The notes under the pieces were generated by a model. The model was not told the origin of the DNA. It ran no database searches and saw nothing but the letters and a program-made list of their open reading frames with translations. Shown one piece after another: positions 7,788 to 15,933 of a stretch of 64,000 bases of DNA. The stretch spans positions 1 to 64,000 of the forward strand of contig NZ_BJNW01000002.1 in the NCBI RefSeq assembly GCF_006539885.1. Direction: 5' to 3'. A program made the translations under genes and the position numbers. The first letter of the stretch is position 1. Every line of letters starts with the position of its first letter. The stretch comes from Kocuria varians (GTDB lineage: Bacteria; Actinomycetota; Actinomycetes; Actinomycetales; Micrococcaceae).

Positions 7788-10034
7788 TCAGGAGCCCGAG
7801 GACGCCGTGCGGAACGGGTCCGCGATGTCCCGCCGCTCGGGCTGCGTGGGAGCCCGTGAGGTGACCTTGGGATCCCTCCGGTGCGTGCCCAGCGCCTCGT
7901 TGACCACGTCCACGAGCCGGTTCACGCGTTCGATGCGAGGCAGGTTCTCGAGCATCACGGGACGGCCGTCGGAGTCCGCCAGGGGCACCCGCCAGTTGGG
8001 GTACTCGTCACTCGTGCCGGGTTGGTTCTGGATCCGCTTCTCCCCCACGGCGTCCACCAGGGACACGTTGAGCAGCAGGGACGGGGCGTCGCACAGGTAG
8101 CGGTACAGCGCCTCGATCTTCTCCTCCGGCCCGGCATCCTCCCCGTCCGGGAGGTAGCCGGCCTCGGCCACCGCGGTGAAGAAGGTGTCCAGCTGGCGCT
8201 GCGCCTCCGCGCGCTCCTCCTCCGGGGAGCGGGCGAGCAGGTCCAGCTTCTCGCGCAGCTCCAGCTGCACGCCCTCCAGGTAGCCCGCGGTGGGCGGGAG
8301 GTCGTGGGTGTTGACCGAGGCCATGCACAGCTCGCGGTAGCGGGAGGGGTCCAGGGGGACGTCCCCGTCCATCTCGAACCACAGGATGGACGTGCCCAGC
8401 ACGCCCTTGCTCTCCAGGTAGTCGCGCACACCGGGTTCCACGGTCCCCAGGTCCTCGCCCACCACGAGCACACCGGCCAGCTCGGCCTCCAGGGCGAGGA
8501 CGCCCACCATGGCCTCGTGGTCGTAGTAGACGTACGTGCCGTCCGAGGCCTTGTTGCCGTCCGGGATCCACCAGAGCCGGAACAGCCCGGCCACGTGGTC
8601 GATCCGCACGCCGCCGGAGTGGCGGAAGATCGTGCGCATCATCTGGCGCCACGGCCGGTACCCCACGGCCGCGAGCTTCTCGGGGTGCCACGGCGGCTGG
8701 CTCCAGTCCTGGCCCAGCTGGTTGTACATGTCCGCCGGGGCACCCACGCTCACGCCCTGCGCCATGACGTCCTGCAGGGCCCAGGCGTCCGCGCCGTGCT
8801 TGTGCACGCCCACGGCGAGGTCGTGCACCACGCCGATGTCCATGCCCGCCCGGTGCGCCGCGCGCTGGGCGGCCTCGAGCTGGTTGTCCAGCAGCCACTG
8901 CAGCCACACGTGGAAGTTGATGCGGTGGCGCAGCCGCGAGCGCGCCTCCTGGGCGTACGGGGACTCGGGCGAGGCGGCCTCGTCCTGCCACAGCGGCGAG
9001 TCCTCCCCGAGCTCCTCGCGCAGCGCGCACCACAGGGCGAAGTCCTGCAGGGGCTGGCCGCCCTGGGCCACGAAGGCCTCCAGCTGCTGCTGGCGGTAGG
9101 GCGAGCGGCGCACCGTGTAGAGCAGCTCCAGGGTCTTGAGCTTGGCCGCGAACGCGGAGTCGCGGTCGATCGTGGCGGGGTCCAGCACCGCCTTGCGCTG
9201 GATCGCCGCGAGCCGGTCCACGACCTCCCGGTCCGCCGGACGCAGGTATGGGAACTCGGCCACGTCCGCCACGCGCAGGTACAGGGGGTTGAAGAACCGG
9301 CGGCTGGACGGCAGGTAGGGCGAGGGCTCCACCGGGGGTTCGGGCTCCGCGGCGTGCAGCGGGTTGATGAGCACGTAGTCCGCGCCCTGGACGCCGCTCA
9401 CCGCGGCGAGGGACGCGAGGTCGGAGAGGTCGCCCACGCCCCACGAGCGCGAGGAGGCCACCGAGTAGAGCTGGGCCATGTAGCCCCAGCGCCGCTGCCC
9501 GCGCAGCCGGTCGGTGGTGCTGAGCCGACGGGGCGTGACCGCCACGTCGATCTGCTCGGTCTCGCCGGAACCGGTGCTCGCCTCGAGGCGGTACCAGCCC
9601 AGGGACAGCCCGCTCGGCAGGGCGTGGTCCACACGCCGTCGGGCCTCGCCCCCGACGTCCCGCGTCTGCGGGTTGGCTCCCCGGGCGGGTTCGAGCTCCT
9701 GAACCTCGTCCGGCGCGTCCTCGGGCCACAGCCGCACGCGCACGGTGTCACCGTCCGCAACGGTCACGGGCACCGAGGCCTCGGCGCCCTCCTCGGTCAC
9801 GAGCAGGGGCGGCAGCAGCCGCAGCCACGGGGCGTCCTCGCGCTCGCGCAGGGTGCGCTGCGCGGCGTCGTCGTCCGCGACGTCCGCGCCCAGGGCCGTG
9901 AGGACGCTGCGCAACGTCTGCTCCGGCACCGTGACCTCGGACCCATCGAATCCCTCGTACTGCGTGGCCACCCCGTACTCCGTGGCCAGGCGCTGCAGCG
10001 TGGTGTCCCCTGAATGTCTCGCGTTCTCCGGCAT
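7788..10034 (-). CDS. malQ: 4-alpha-glucanotransferase (amylomaltase)
   Basis: 748 aa GH77 enzyme that transfers alpha-1,4-glucan segments between maltodextrins in the cytoplasm. The ~150-residue N-terminal extension typical of actinobacterial MalQ precedes the barrel. Catalytic landmarks: nucleophile Asp in VRIDHVAGLFRLWW (near residue 478), acid/base Glu in VGEDLGTVEPGV (near 524), and Asp in VNTHDLPPTAGY (near 576). ATG 10034 is the first start; convincing ribosome binding site not obvious. It stands alone between the iron-box gap and a divergent HAD gene, with no other maltose genes nearby. Confidence 0.95.
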   Translation of the reverse strand: MPENARHSGDTTLQRLATEYGVATQYEGFDGSEVTVPEQTLRSVLTALGADVADDDAAQRTLREREDAPWLRLLPPLLVTEEGAEASVPVTVADGDTVRVRLWPEDAPDEVQELEPARGANPQTRDVGGEARRRVDHALPSGLSLGWYRLEASTGSGETEQIDVAVTPRRLSTTDRLRGQRRWGYMAQLYSVASSRSWGVGDLSDLASLAAVSGVQGADYVLINPLHAAEPEPPVEPSPYLPSSRRFFNPLYLRVADVAEFPYLRPADREVVDRLAAIQRKAVLDPATIDRDSAFAAKLKTLELLYTVRRSPYRQQQLEAFVAQGGQPLQDFALWCALREELGEDSPLWQDEAASPESPYAQEARSRLRHRINFHVWLQWLLDNQLEAAQRAAHRAGMDIGVVHDLAVGVHKHGADAWALQDVMAQGVSVGAPADMYNQLGQDWSQPPWHPEKLAAVGYRPWRQMMRTIFRHSGGVRIDHVAGLFRLWWIPDGNKASDGTYVYYDHEAMVGVLALEAELAGVLVVGEDLGTVEPGVRDYLESKGVLGTSILWFEMDGDVPLDPSRYRELCMASVNTHDLPPTAGYLEGVQLELREKLDLLARSPEEERAEAQRQLDTFFTAVAEAGYLPDGEDAGPEEKIEALYRYLCDAPSLLLNVSLVDAVGEKRIQNQPGTSDEYPNWRVPLADSDGRPVMLENLPRIERVNRLVDVVNEALGTHRRDPKVTSRAPTQPERRDIADPFRTASSGS

Positions 10035-10152
10035 GGTCCCACTCTAGCCAGCGGGGCGACGCGCGCTCGCCGCCCTGGCAGCCGCCCCGCGCCGACGACG
10101 ACGCCCGCTCCCGGCGCGCGGGCCGCCCCACCGCGCGTGGTTGACTGGGACC

Positions 10153-10863
10153 ATGGAACCCACCCTCCCCGCACCGGACCCGCAGTGGCGCCCGCACGCC
10201 GTCGTCTTCGACTGCGACGGGGTGCTCATGGACACCGAGAGCGCGTGGGCCCACGTGCAGCGCGACGTCGCCGAGGACTTCGGCGTGGCGATCGACGAGC
10301 GCACCGAGAAGGACCTGATGGGCCTCTCCGCCCGGGACGTGGCCCGGCACATCACGCGCGAGGCCCAGAAGCTGGCGGAGGTGCGCGGGAGCGCGGCGCC
10401 GTCCTTCGACGAGGTCTCCGCCCACCTGCTGCGCACCGAGGACGAGGTCGTCGGATCGGTGATCGAGCCGCTGCCCGGCGCCCTGGAGACCGTCCGTGCC
10501 TTCGCGCGGCACGTGCCGGTGGCCGTGGCCAGCAACTCGACCGGCCCGATCCTGGACCGCAAGATGAAGGCCGTGGGGCTGGAGGGCGTGCTGCAGACGT
10601 GGGTCAGCGCCGACGACGTGGCCGACGGCAAGCCCTCCCCCGACATCTACGAGGAGGCCGTGCGCCGGCTCGGGGTGGCACCGGCGGACGCGCTCGCCGT
10701 GGAGGACTCGCCGGCGGGCACCACCGCCGCGGAGGCCGCAGGGATGGCCGTCCTGGGCGTCCCCCGCGGCCACGACGAGCCGCTGCGCAGCCACTGGCTG
10801 GTGGGCTCCCTGGACGATCCCGCCCTCGTCGAGCTGCTGCGCGGGTGGGGCGTCGAGCGCTGA
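10153..10863 (+). CDS. HAD-family phosphatase/phosphomutase-like hydrolase
   Basis: 236 aa. Motif I VVFDCDGVLMDTE has Asp20 (nucleophile) and Asp22; motif II is VASNST; motif III Lys lies in GKPSPDIYEEA; motif IV is VEDSPAGTTAA. This is the GmhB/beta-phosphoglucomutase-like subfamily with an alpha-helical cap between motifs I and II. Substrate cannot be named. ATG 10153 preferred over an in-frame TTG at 10141, since the protein fold starts shortly after. Divergent from malQ, convergent with the CitE-like gene. Confidence 0.88.
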   Translation: MEPTLPAPDPQWRPHAVVFDCDGVLMDTESAWAHVQRDVAEDFGVAIDERTEKDLMGLSARDVARHITREAQKLAEVRGSAAPSFDEVSAHLLRTEDEVVGSVIEPLPGALETVRAFARHVPVAVASNSTGPILDRKMKAVGLEGVLQTWVSADDVADGKPSPDIYEEAVRRLGVAPADALAVEDSPAGTTAAEAAGMAVLGVPRGHDEPLRSHWLVGSLDDPALVELLRGWGVER

Positions 10864-10942
10864 ACCGCCGCGCGGGCGGCGCGGAGCCCGCGCCCTATGC
10901 GGACCGCAGAGGGCCACACCCCCGGACCTGCCCCGACGACGA

Positions 10943-10979
10943 GGGCCCGCGTCCCCACCGCGGTGGAGGACACGGGCCC
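10943..10979. terminator. Bidirectional terminator between convergent genes
   Basis: Hairpin with 12-bp outer stem (one mismatch; GGGCCCGCGTCC / GGACACGGGCCC) and a perfect inner palindrome CCACCGCGGTGG, located between the HAD gene (ends 10863) and the CitE-like gene (ends 11003 on minus). Confidence 0.65.
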
Positions 10980-11002
10980 CGAGGGCAGCGGGTGCTGTCC
11001 GC

Positions 11003-11848
11003 TCAGCTGTTCCAGAGGCCGTAGGTCTCGGCCAGCTCGGAGACCTTCTTGGCGCGCGCGAGGCGCGGCAGGTAGGAGCCGTCCGCGCCGGCGTGGCCGG
11101 AGTTCGCCTGCTCGATCATCTCGCGGGCCCAGCTGATCTCCTGCTCGCTCGGCGCCAGCGCGTGGTTGATGCCGTCCGTCTGGGCGGGGTCCAGGCACAG
11201 CTTGCCGGTCATGCCCATGGACTGGGTGACCTTGCACGCCGCCGCGAGATCCTCCCCGAACATGCCGTTGCTGGGGCCGTCGATGGGCCCGGGCAGCTCG
11301 CCCACGCGGGACGCCGTGACCAGGGTCGAGCGTGCGAACGCGAGCGCCATGGGATCGCCGGAGGCGCCGGTGTCCTTGCGGAAGTCCCCCACGCCGAACG
11401 CGAGGCGGAAGACGCCGGGTGCGCGCGCGATGTCGTACGCGTTCATCAGGCCCACGGCGGACTCGATGAGCGCGACCACGGGCGTTCCCGCGCGGCTCAT
11501 CATGGCGGTCTTGGTGATGTGGTCCGGGTGCTCGGTCTTGGCGAGCACGATGCCCCGCAGGTTGCGCACCTCGCTCAGCGCCGCGAGGTCCTTCTCCCAG
11601 TGCGGGGTGCTGATGTCGTTGACGCGCACCCACGCGCTCACGCCGTCCTGCATGGCCTCGACCATCTGGGCCCGCGCACGGTCCTTGTCCTCCTCCGGCA
11701 CGGCGTCCTCGATGTCCAGGACCACGGAGTCCGCCTCGGAGGCCATGGCCGGCGCGAAGAGGGAGGGGTCCGCCGCGGACGTAAGCAGCCAGGAACGGGA
11801 GAGCCGTGCGGGAAGTGTTGCTGCACGCTGATTGCGGTACGGGGCCAT
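11003..11848 (-). CDS. CitE/HpcH-type aldolase or CoA-ester lyase
   Basis: 281 aa TIM-barrel protein of the HpcH/HpaI aldolase - citrate lyase beta family. Landmarks: VVLDIEDAVPEEDKDRAR near the N-terminus, VRVND, the catalytic-region Glu in ALIESAVGLMNA, and FGVGDFRKD with metal-binding Asp. ATG 11848 has GGAGGAG upstream; an in-frame extension upstream lacks character. No citrate-lyase partners (CitD, CitF), so it is a stand-alone CitE-like lyase, for example for malyl- or citramalyl-CoA; exact substrate unknown. Monocistronic. Confidence 0.85.
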   Translation of the reverse strand: MAPYRNQRAATLPARLSRSWLLTSAADPSLFAPAMASEADSVVLDIEDAVPEEDKDRARAQMVEAMQDGVSAWVRVNDISTPHWEKDLAALSEVRNLRGIVLAKTEHPDHITKTAMMSRAGTPVVALIESAVGLMNAYDIARAPGVFRLAFGVGDFRKDTGASGDPMALAFARSTLVTASRVGELPGPIDGPSNGMFGEDLAAACKVTQSMGMTGKLCLDPAQTDGINHALAPSEQEISWAREMIEQANSGHAGADGSYLPRLARAKKVSELAETYGLWNS

Positions 11849-12082
11849 GGATCTCCTCCGGGAGTGGTCGGGCGGCGTCCGGGGAACGGACGGAACGGCT
11901 GCGGATCCGGCGGCGCGCTGCCGCTGCACCCCGGCGCGAGGGCGCGGCGGGAGCTCGGTTCCGGACCCGAAACCACATAAACCCTAGTACCCGGGCACCG
12001 GTGCCGCTCCCCGCGTGACGCGCAAAGGCCCCCCGCCCCGCTTTGTGGGGATCCCACGAGGAACGACGCCCCCGCGCGCCCC

Positions 12083-13177
12083 TCAGCCGGCGAGCGGCGT
12101 GTGCGCCGCGGGCACGCGCTCCTCCGGGCGCACCGGTCCGGGAGCCGTGGCCCCGGGAGCGAACGGTGATCCGCCGAGCGACTCGCGCCCGTGCGGCGTC
12201 GTCCAGGTGGAGAGGTCCGGGCCCAGCGGCACGATCCCGGACGGGTTGATGTCCCGGTGCACCACGAAGTAGTGCTCCTTGATCTGCTGGAAGTCCACCG
12301 TGTCCCCGAAGCCGGGCGTCTGGAACAGGTCGCGGGCGTAGCCCCACAGGTTCGGCATCTCGACGAGCTTGTTCCGGGAGGCCTTGAAGTGGCTCACGTA
12401 CACGGGGTCGAAGCGGACCAGTGTGGTGAACAGCCGCACGTCCGCCTCCGTGATGTGCTCGCCCATCAGGTAGCGGCGGGTCGCGAGGCGCTCCTCGAGC
12501 CAGTCGAGCCCGGCCCACAGCCGGTCGTAGGCGGCGTCGTAGGCCTCCTGCGAGCCCGCGAAGCCGCAGCGGTACACGCCGTTGTTGACCTCCGTGTAGA
12601 TCCGGCGCATCACCGGGCGCATCTCGTCGAGCAGCTCGGCGGGCCACAGGTCCGGCGCGCCCTCCCGCTGGTACGGGCCCCACTGGGTCGCGAAGTCCTC
12701 GGTCATCTGCGGGAAGTCGTTGGTCACGACCTGCCCGGTGGGGACGTCCACGACGGCCGGCACCGTGATGCCGCGCGGGTAGTCGGGGAACCATGTGAAG
12801 TAGTTCTCCTGCAGCCGCTGGGTGCCCAGCACGGGGTCACGCCCGTCCGGGTCCAGGTCGAACTGCCAGGAACGGGAGTCGTGGGTGGGCCCCGCGAGAC
12901 CCAGGGAGAGGGCGTCCTCCAGGCCCAGCAGACGGCGCACGATCAGCGTGCGGTTCGCCCAGGGGCACGCGCGGGCCGGGACCAGGCGGTACCGCCCGGG
13001 TTCCACGGGCCACGCCTGCGCGCCGGGTGAGAGCTCGGCGTGCGCGGGGTCCGCCACGATCCGGTCCTCGATGTAGGTGGTGTCGCGGTCGTACTCCTCG
13101 CCCTCGTGGACGTAGGAGCCCACCGTGGAGTACTTCTCGTGGTCCTGGCCGGTGCCTCCGGCCGCCGTCTCCGACAT
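12083..13177 (-). CDS. Xi-class glutathione-transferase-like hydroquinone reductase
   Basis: 364 aa. The catalytic site ACPWANR (Cys71) is the CPWA motif of the xi-class S-glutathionyl/mycothiolyl-hydroquinone reductases (YqjG/ECM4/PcpF type). A C-terminal helical GST domain follows, with family motifs NNGVYRCGFA and LMGEHITEADVRLFTTLVRFD. Actinobacteria use mycothiol, so the thiol partner is probably not glutathione (inference). ATG 13177 has CAGGAGG upstream. A ~45-residue Pro/Ala tail follows the last conserved segment. Not in an operon. Confidence 0.88.
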   Translation of the reverse strand: MSETAAGGTGQDHEKYSTVGSYVHEGEEYDRDTTYIEDRIVADPAHAELSPGAQAWPVEPGRYRLVPARACPWANRTLIVRRLLGLEDALSLGLAGPTHDSRSWQFDLDPDGRDPVLGTQRLQENYFTWFPDYPRGITVPAVVDVPTGQVVTNDFPQMTEDFATQWGPYQREGAPDLWPAELLDEMRPVMRRIYTEVNNGVYRCGFAGSQEAYDAAYDRLWAGLDWLEERLATRRYLMGEHITEADVRLFTTLVRFDPVYVSHFKASRNKLVEMPNLWGYARDLFQTPGFGDTVDFQQIKEHYFVVHRDINPSGIVPLGPDLSTWTTPHGRESLGGSPFAPGATAPGPVRPEERVPAAHTPLAG

Positions 13178-13341
13178 GTCCCGCCTCCTGTCGACGTCTG
13201 TGCGTGTCGTTCCCCACCCTCCCACGCACGACCCCCGGACGCACCGGTCACCGCGTCACCGCGGCGGGATACAGTGGCCATGATGAGGCCGCTCGCGGCA
13301 ACCAGCCGCGCGGCACCGCCGATCACCCACCCTGGACCACC

Positions 13342-14091
13342 ATGACTTCCGCCCAGCACCCCCGCGACCCGCACGGTCCGTCCGAACCCCGCGCCCGGGA
13401 GACGCCCTCCCCCGCGGCACGGTCCGGGGACACGCACGTCCCGGACCGGGACGAGCCGCCGCGCTACGGCATCCGCCGGGAGCCCTCCGAGGAGCCCGTC
13501 GGGGCACGGCAGCCGCGCGAGTCCGGCGACGTGCGCGCGGCGTCCCCGCAGGCCACCCGCCGCATGGGCCGCGGCCTCTCCTTCACCGCGATCCTGCTGG
13601 GTGTGCTCGTGGGCCTCGGCCTGCTGGCCGGGGGCTCGTGGCTCGGATGGGTCGTCGGGGGGCTGCTGGTTCTCGTGGGCCTGGGCGGCTATGTGCTCGT
13701 GCAGACGCGTGCGCTGCCCGCATTCCGCGACCCGCACGAGCCCCCGCGCCGCGCATGGTCCAAGCTGTGGCTCATCCCCGCCGTGCTGCTGGTGCTGGGC
13801 CTGGGGTGCTTCGCCACGGCCTTCGTGGTGCCCTCGTGGCTCGGGCCCGTGGTGGACCCGGACCTGCTGGACGACTACGTCCTGGCGTTCGTCGTGGGCG
13901 GCATGACCCTCGTGGTGGGCGCGGGCCTCGGCTTCGGCCTCGTCGCCGTCGCGCGGCTCACCCGCCCGGACGACGACGACTCACCCCTGCGCCCCACCGA
14001 CTACGCGCAGCGCGTGCGCGAACGGGACCGCCGAGAGAACACCGGCGGCCACTACGACTCCGACTGGATCACGCGCGACCCCCGTGACTGA
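13342..14091 (+). CDS. Hypothetical four-helix membrane protein
   Basis: 249 aa. Residues 1-75 are disordered, rich in Pro, Arg and Asp. Four transmembrane helices follow in two hairpins, separated by a cytoplasmic-type loop RDPHEPPRRAWSK. The tail RPTDYAQRVRERDRRENTGG is charged. I do not recognise a family. Start ATG 13342 is not preceded by a strong binding site. Its stop overlaps a GTG that could start the MarR gene frame, so the two may be co-transcribed. Confidence 0.7.
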   Translation: MTSAQHPRDPHGPSEPRARETPSPAARSGDTHVPDRDEPPRYGIRREPSEEPVGARQPRESGDVRAASPQATRRMGRGLSFTAILLGVLVGLGLLAGGSWLGWVVGGLLVLVGLGGYVLVQTRALPAFRDPHEPPRRAWSKLWLIPAVLLVLGLGCFATAFVVPSWLGPVVDPDLLDDYVLAFVVGGMTLVVGAGLGFGLVAVARLTRPDDDDSPLRPTDYAQRVRERDRRENTGGHYDSDWITRDPRD

Positions 14092-14143
14092 CCACCCGCC
14101 CGCACCGCCGCAGCCCCCGGCGCACCGCAGAAAGCCCCGCCCC

Positions 14144-14629
14144 ATGGACACCCCACCCAGCGCCCGGAACGTCAGATGGCTCAGCGAGACCGAGCAGGAC
14201 GTCTGGCGCGGCTTCCTCCAGCTCAGCCGCGGCATGGAACGGGCCGTGGACCGGCAGCTGCAGCGCGACAGCGACCTCTCCAGCTCCGAGTACGAAATCC
14301 TGGTGCCGCTCTCCGAGGCGCCCTCCGAGGGGTTGCCCTCGCGGGAGCTACTGCGGCTTCTGGGCTGGGAGCGCTCGCGGCTGTCCCACATGCTCTCGCG
14401 GATGGAGCGCCGCGGCATGATCTCCCGCTCCCCCAGCCCCACGGACGCCCGCGGGCTCGTCGTGGGGATCACCGCCCACGGCCGGGAAGTCATCGAGAAC
14501 GCGGCCCCCGGGCACCTGGTACTCGTGCGGGAGGCCTTCATGGACCTGCTGGACGAGGAGGAGAGCTCCGCCCTGCTGGGCATCGCGGAGAAGGTGCTCC
14601 CCCGGCTCGAGGAGATGGGCCACCGCTGA
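14144..14629 (+). CDS. MarR-family transcriptional regulator
   Basis: 161 aa. Winged helix-turn-helix with recognition region SRELLRLLGWERSRLSHMLSRMERRGMISR and wing SPSPTDARGLVVGITAHG, typical of MarR. Flanking helices form the dimer interface. ATG 14144 is preferred; a GTG at 14084 overlapping the previous stop would add 20 Pro-rich residues and suggests coupling. Ligand and targets unknown. Confidence 0.9.
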   Translation: MDTPPSARNVRWLSETEQDVWRGFLQLSRGMERAVDRQLQRDSDLSSSEYEILVPLSEAPSEGLPSRELLRLLGWERSRLSHMLSRMERRGMISRSPSPTDARGLVVGITAHGREVIENAAPGHLVLVREAFMDLLDEEESSALLGIAEKVLPRLEEMGHR

Positions 14630-14667
14630 GGGGTCGCCCCCGAGGGATCCGTGCCGGGCGGTCCGGG

Positions 14668-14821
14668 AAAAAGTCCTGTTAACAGGGGACGGGTCCTGCC
14701 ACTTGGGGGATCGGCAGGACCCGTCGGACATCCCGAATCTGGGGGAGATCGGGACGCCGGCCAACCGGGGGAACGTCCGTGCGCTCATTTGGGGGGATGC
14801 GCCCGGGCCACTTCGGCCGAC
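14668..14821 (-). ncRNA. Probable small RNA with four C-loop hairpins (6C-RNA-like)
   Basis: Read on the minus strand, four hairpins follow each other and each presents a run of C in its loop: C6 at 14791-14796, C5 at 14767-14771, C5 at 14741-14745 and C5 at 14705-14709. Stems: GCGC/GCGC, GGACG/CGTCC (14752-14756 with 14774-14778), TCCCGA/TCGGGA plus TCT/AGA, and a perfect 13-bp stem (14688-14700 with 14713-14725). A CCTGTTAACAGG palindrome followed by five T (14668-14672) ends the unit and a promoter lies just upstream. The actinobacterial 6C RNA family is defined by hairpins with six-C loops, usually two. Length about 150 nt. Confidence 0.65.
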
Positions 14822-14827
14822 ATCAAC

Positions 14828-14857
14828 ACTTTATGTGGCAACTCCATCGAGACGCAA
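14828..14857 (-). promoter_or_regulatory. Promoter for the C-loop small RNA
   Basis: Minus strand: -35 TTGCGT (14852-14857), 18-base spacer, -10 TAAAGT (14828-14833), predicted start near 14821. The surrounding 14820-14900 is clearly AT-richer than the rest of the window. Confidence 0.5.
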
Positions 14858-14970
14858 GTAATGGGGCGCATTGCGCACAAAATATCATTTCGCATCGTCT
14901 TTTGGGCCGGTGGCAGGGCGCAACATTCCGTCACACCGTCATATAGGTGAGGGTTCCCTCACCACGAGAA

Positions 14971-15921
14971 CTACGGCAGGGCGACGTCGTTGTCCCCCGG
15001 AAGAACCACACCCTCCGCCCGCTGCGGCGCCGCCACCCCGGTCCCGCCGTCCGTGAGGTCCACCACCACGTCCAGCAGGGAGCGCACGAGCGCGGAGCGC
15101 TCGTCACGGCGCCACGCGAGCGCCAGCTCCACCTCCGGCGCGTCCACCAGGTCCACGTAGGCCACGCCGTCGAGCCGCAGGGCCCGCACCGAGGCCGGGA
15201 CCGCGGCGATCCCGCTGCCCGCGGCGACGAAGGAGAGCATCTCGGCGGTGCCCTGCGCGACCCGGGCGGTGCGCGGCTCGAACCCGTGGCGCCGGCACAG
15301 CTCGCGCAGCGCACGGTGGACCACGGACATCGGCGGGTGCGCGACGAACGCCTGTTCCCGCAGCTCGGCCACCTCCGGGGCCCGGCCGGCGGCGAAGGAG
15401 CTCCCGGCGGGGACCGCGACCACCAGGGGATCCCGACGGAGCACCCGGAACTCGACCTCCGGGGAGGCCACCGGCGGGCGGAGGAAGGCGATGTCCAACG
15501 AGCCGTCCCGCAGCCCGCTCTCCATGGTGGGCGTCAGCAGCTCGCCCCGGGCCAGCGCACCCACCCCGGGCAGCCGCTCCTCGATCCGGCGCACGACCGC
15601 CGGCATCAGGTCGTAGGTCGCGCTGCCCGCGAAGCCGAGCCGGGCGTCCCCCGTGGTGCCGCTGCCGAGCCGACGCACGTCCGCCTCGAGGGCCTCGAGC
15701 TCCTCGACGACCTTGCGCCCACGGTCCAGCAGCTCCTGGCCCGCGGGCGTGAGGTCCACGCGGCGCGTCGTGCGGTCCAGCAGCCGTACCCCCAGCTGCT
15801 CCTCCAGCTGCCGGATCTGCTGCGACAGCGGCGGCTGCGCCATGTGCAGCCGCTTGGCCGCACGGCCGAAGTGCCGCTCCTCGGCCACGGCGATGAACTG
15901 GGTGAGGTGTCGCAGCTCCAC
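14971..15921 (-). CDS. LysR-family transcriptional regulator
   Basis: 316 aa. N-terminal helix-turn-helix (AEERHFGRAAKRLHMAQPPLSQQIRQLEEQLG region) is canonical; the rest is a two-lobed effector-binding domain. GTG start at 15921. It ends 12 bp from the start side of the acyl-CoA synthetase stop (15934), with both on the minus strand, so it may be co-transcribed downstream of it, an unusual order for a LysR controlling a divergent gene. Effector unknown. Confidence 0.92.
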   Translation of the reverse strand: MELRHLTQFIAVAEERHFGRAAKRLHMAQPPLSQQIRQLEEQLGVRLLDRTTRRVDLTPAGQELLDRGRKVVEELEALEADVRRLGSGTTGDARLGFAGSATYDLMPAVVRRIEERLPGVGALARGELLTPTMESGLRDGSLDIAFLRPPVASPEVEFRVLRRDPLVVAVPAGSSFAAGRAPEVAELREQAFVAHPPMSVVHRALRELCRRHGFEPRTARVAQGTAEMLSFVAAGSGIAAVPASVRALRLDGVAYVDLVDAPEVELALAWRRDERSALVRSLLDVVVDLTDGGTGVAAPQRAEGVVLPGDNDVALP

Positions 15922-15933
15922 GGATGCCAGGCC

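Noticed and set aside
14688-14725. 13-bp stem as terminator of the MarR gene
   Set aside because: No T tract on the plus strand; the minus-strand C-loop series explains it better.
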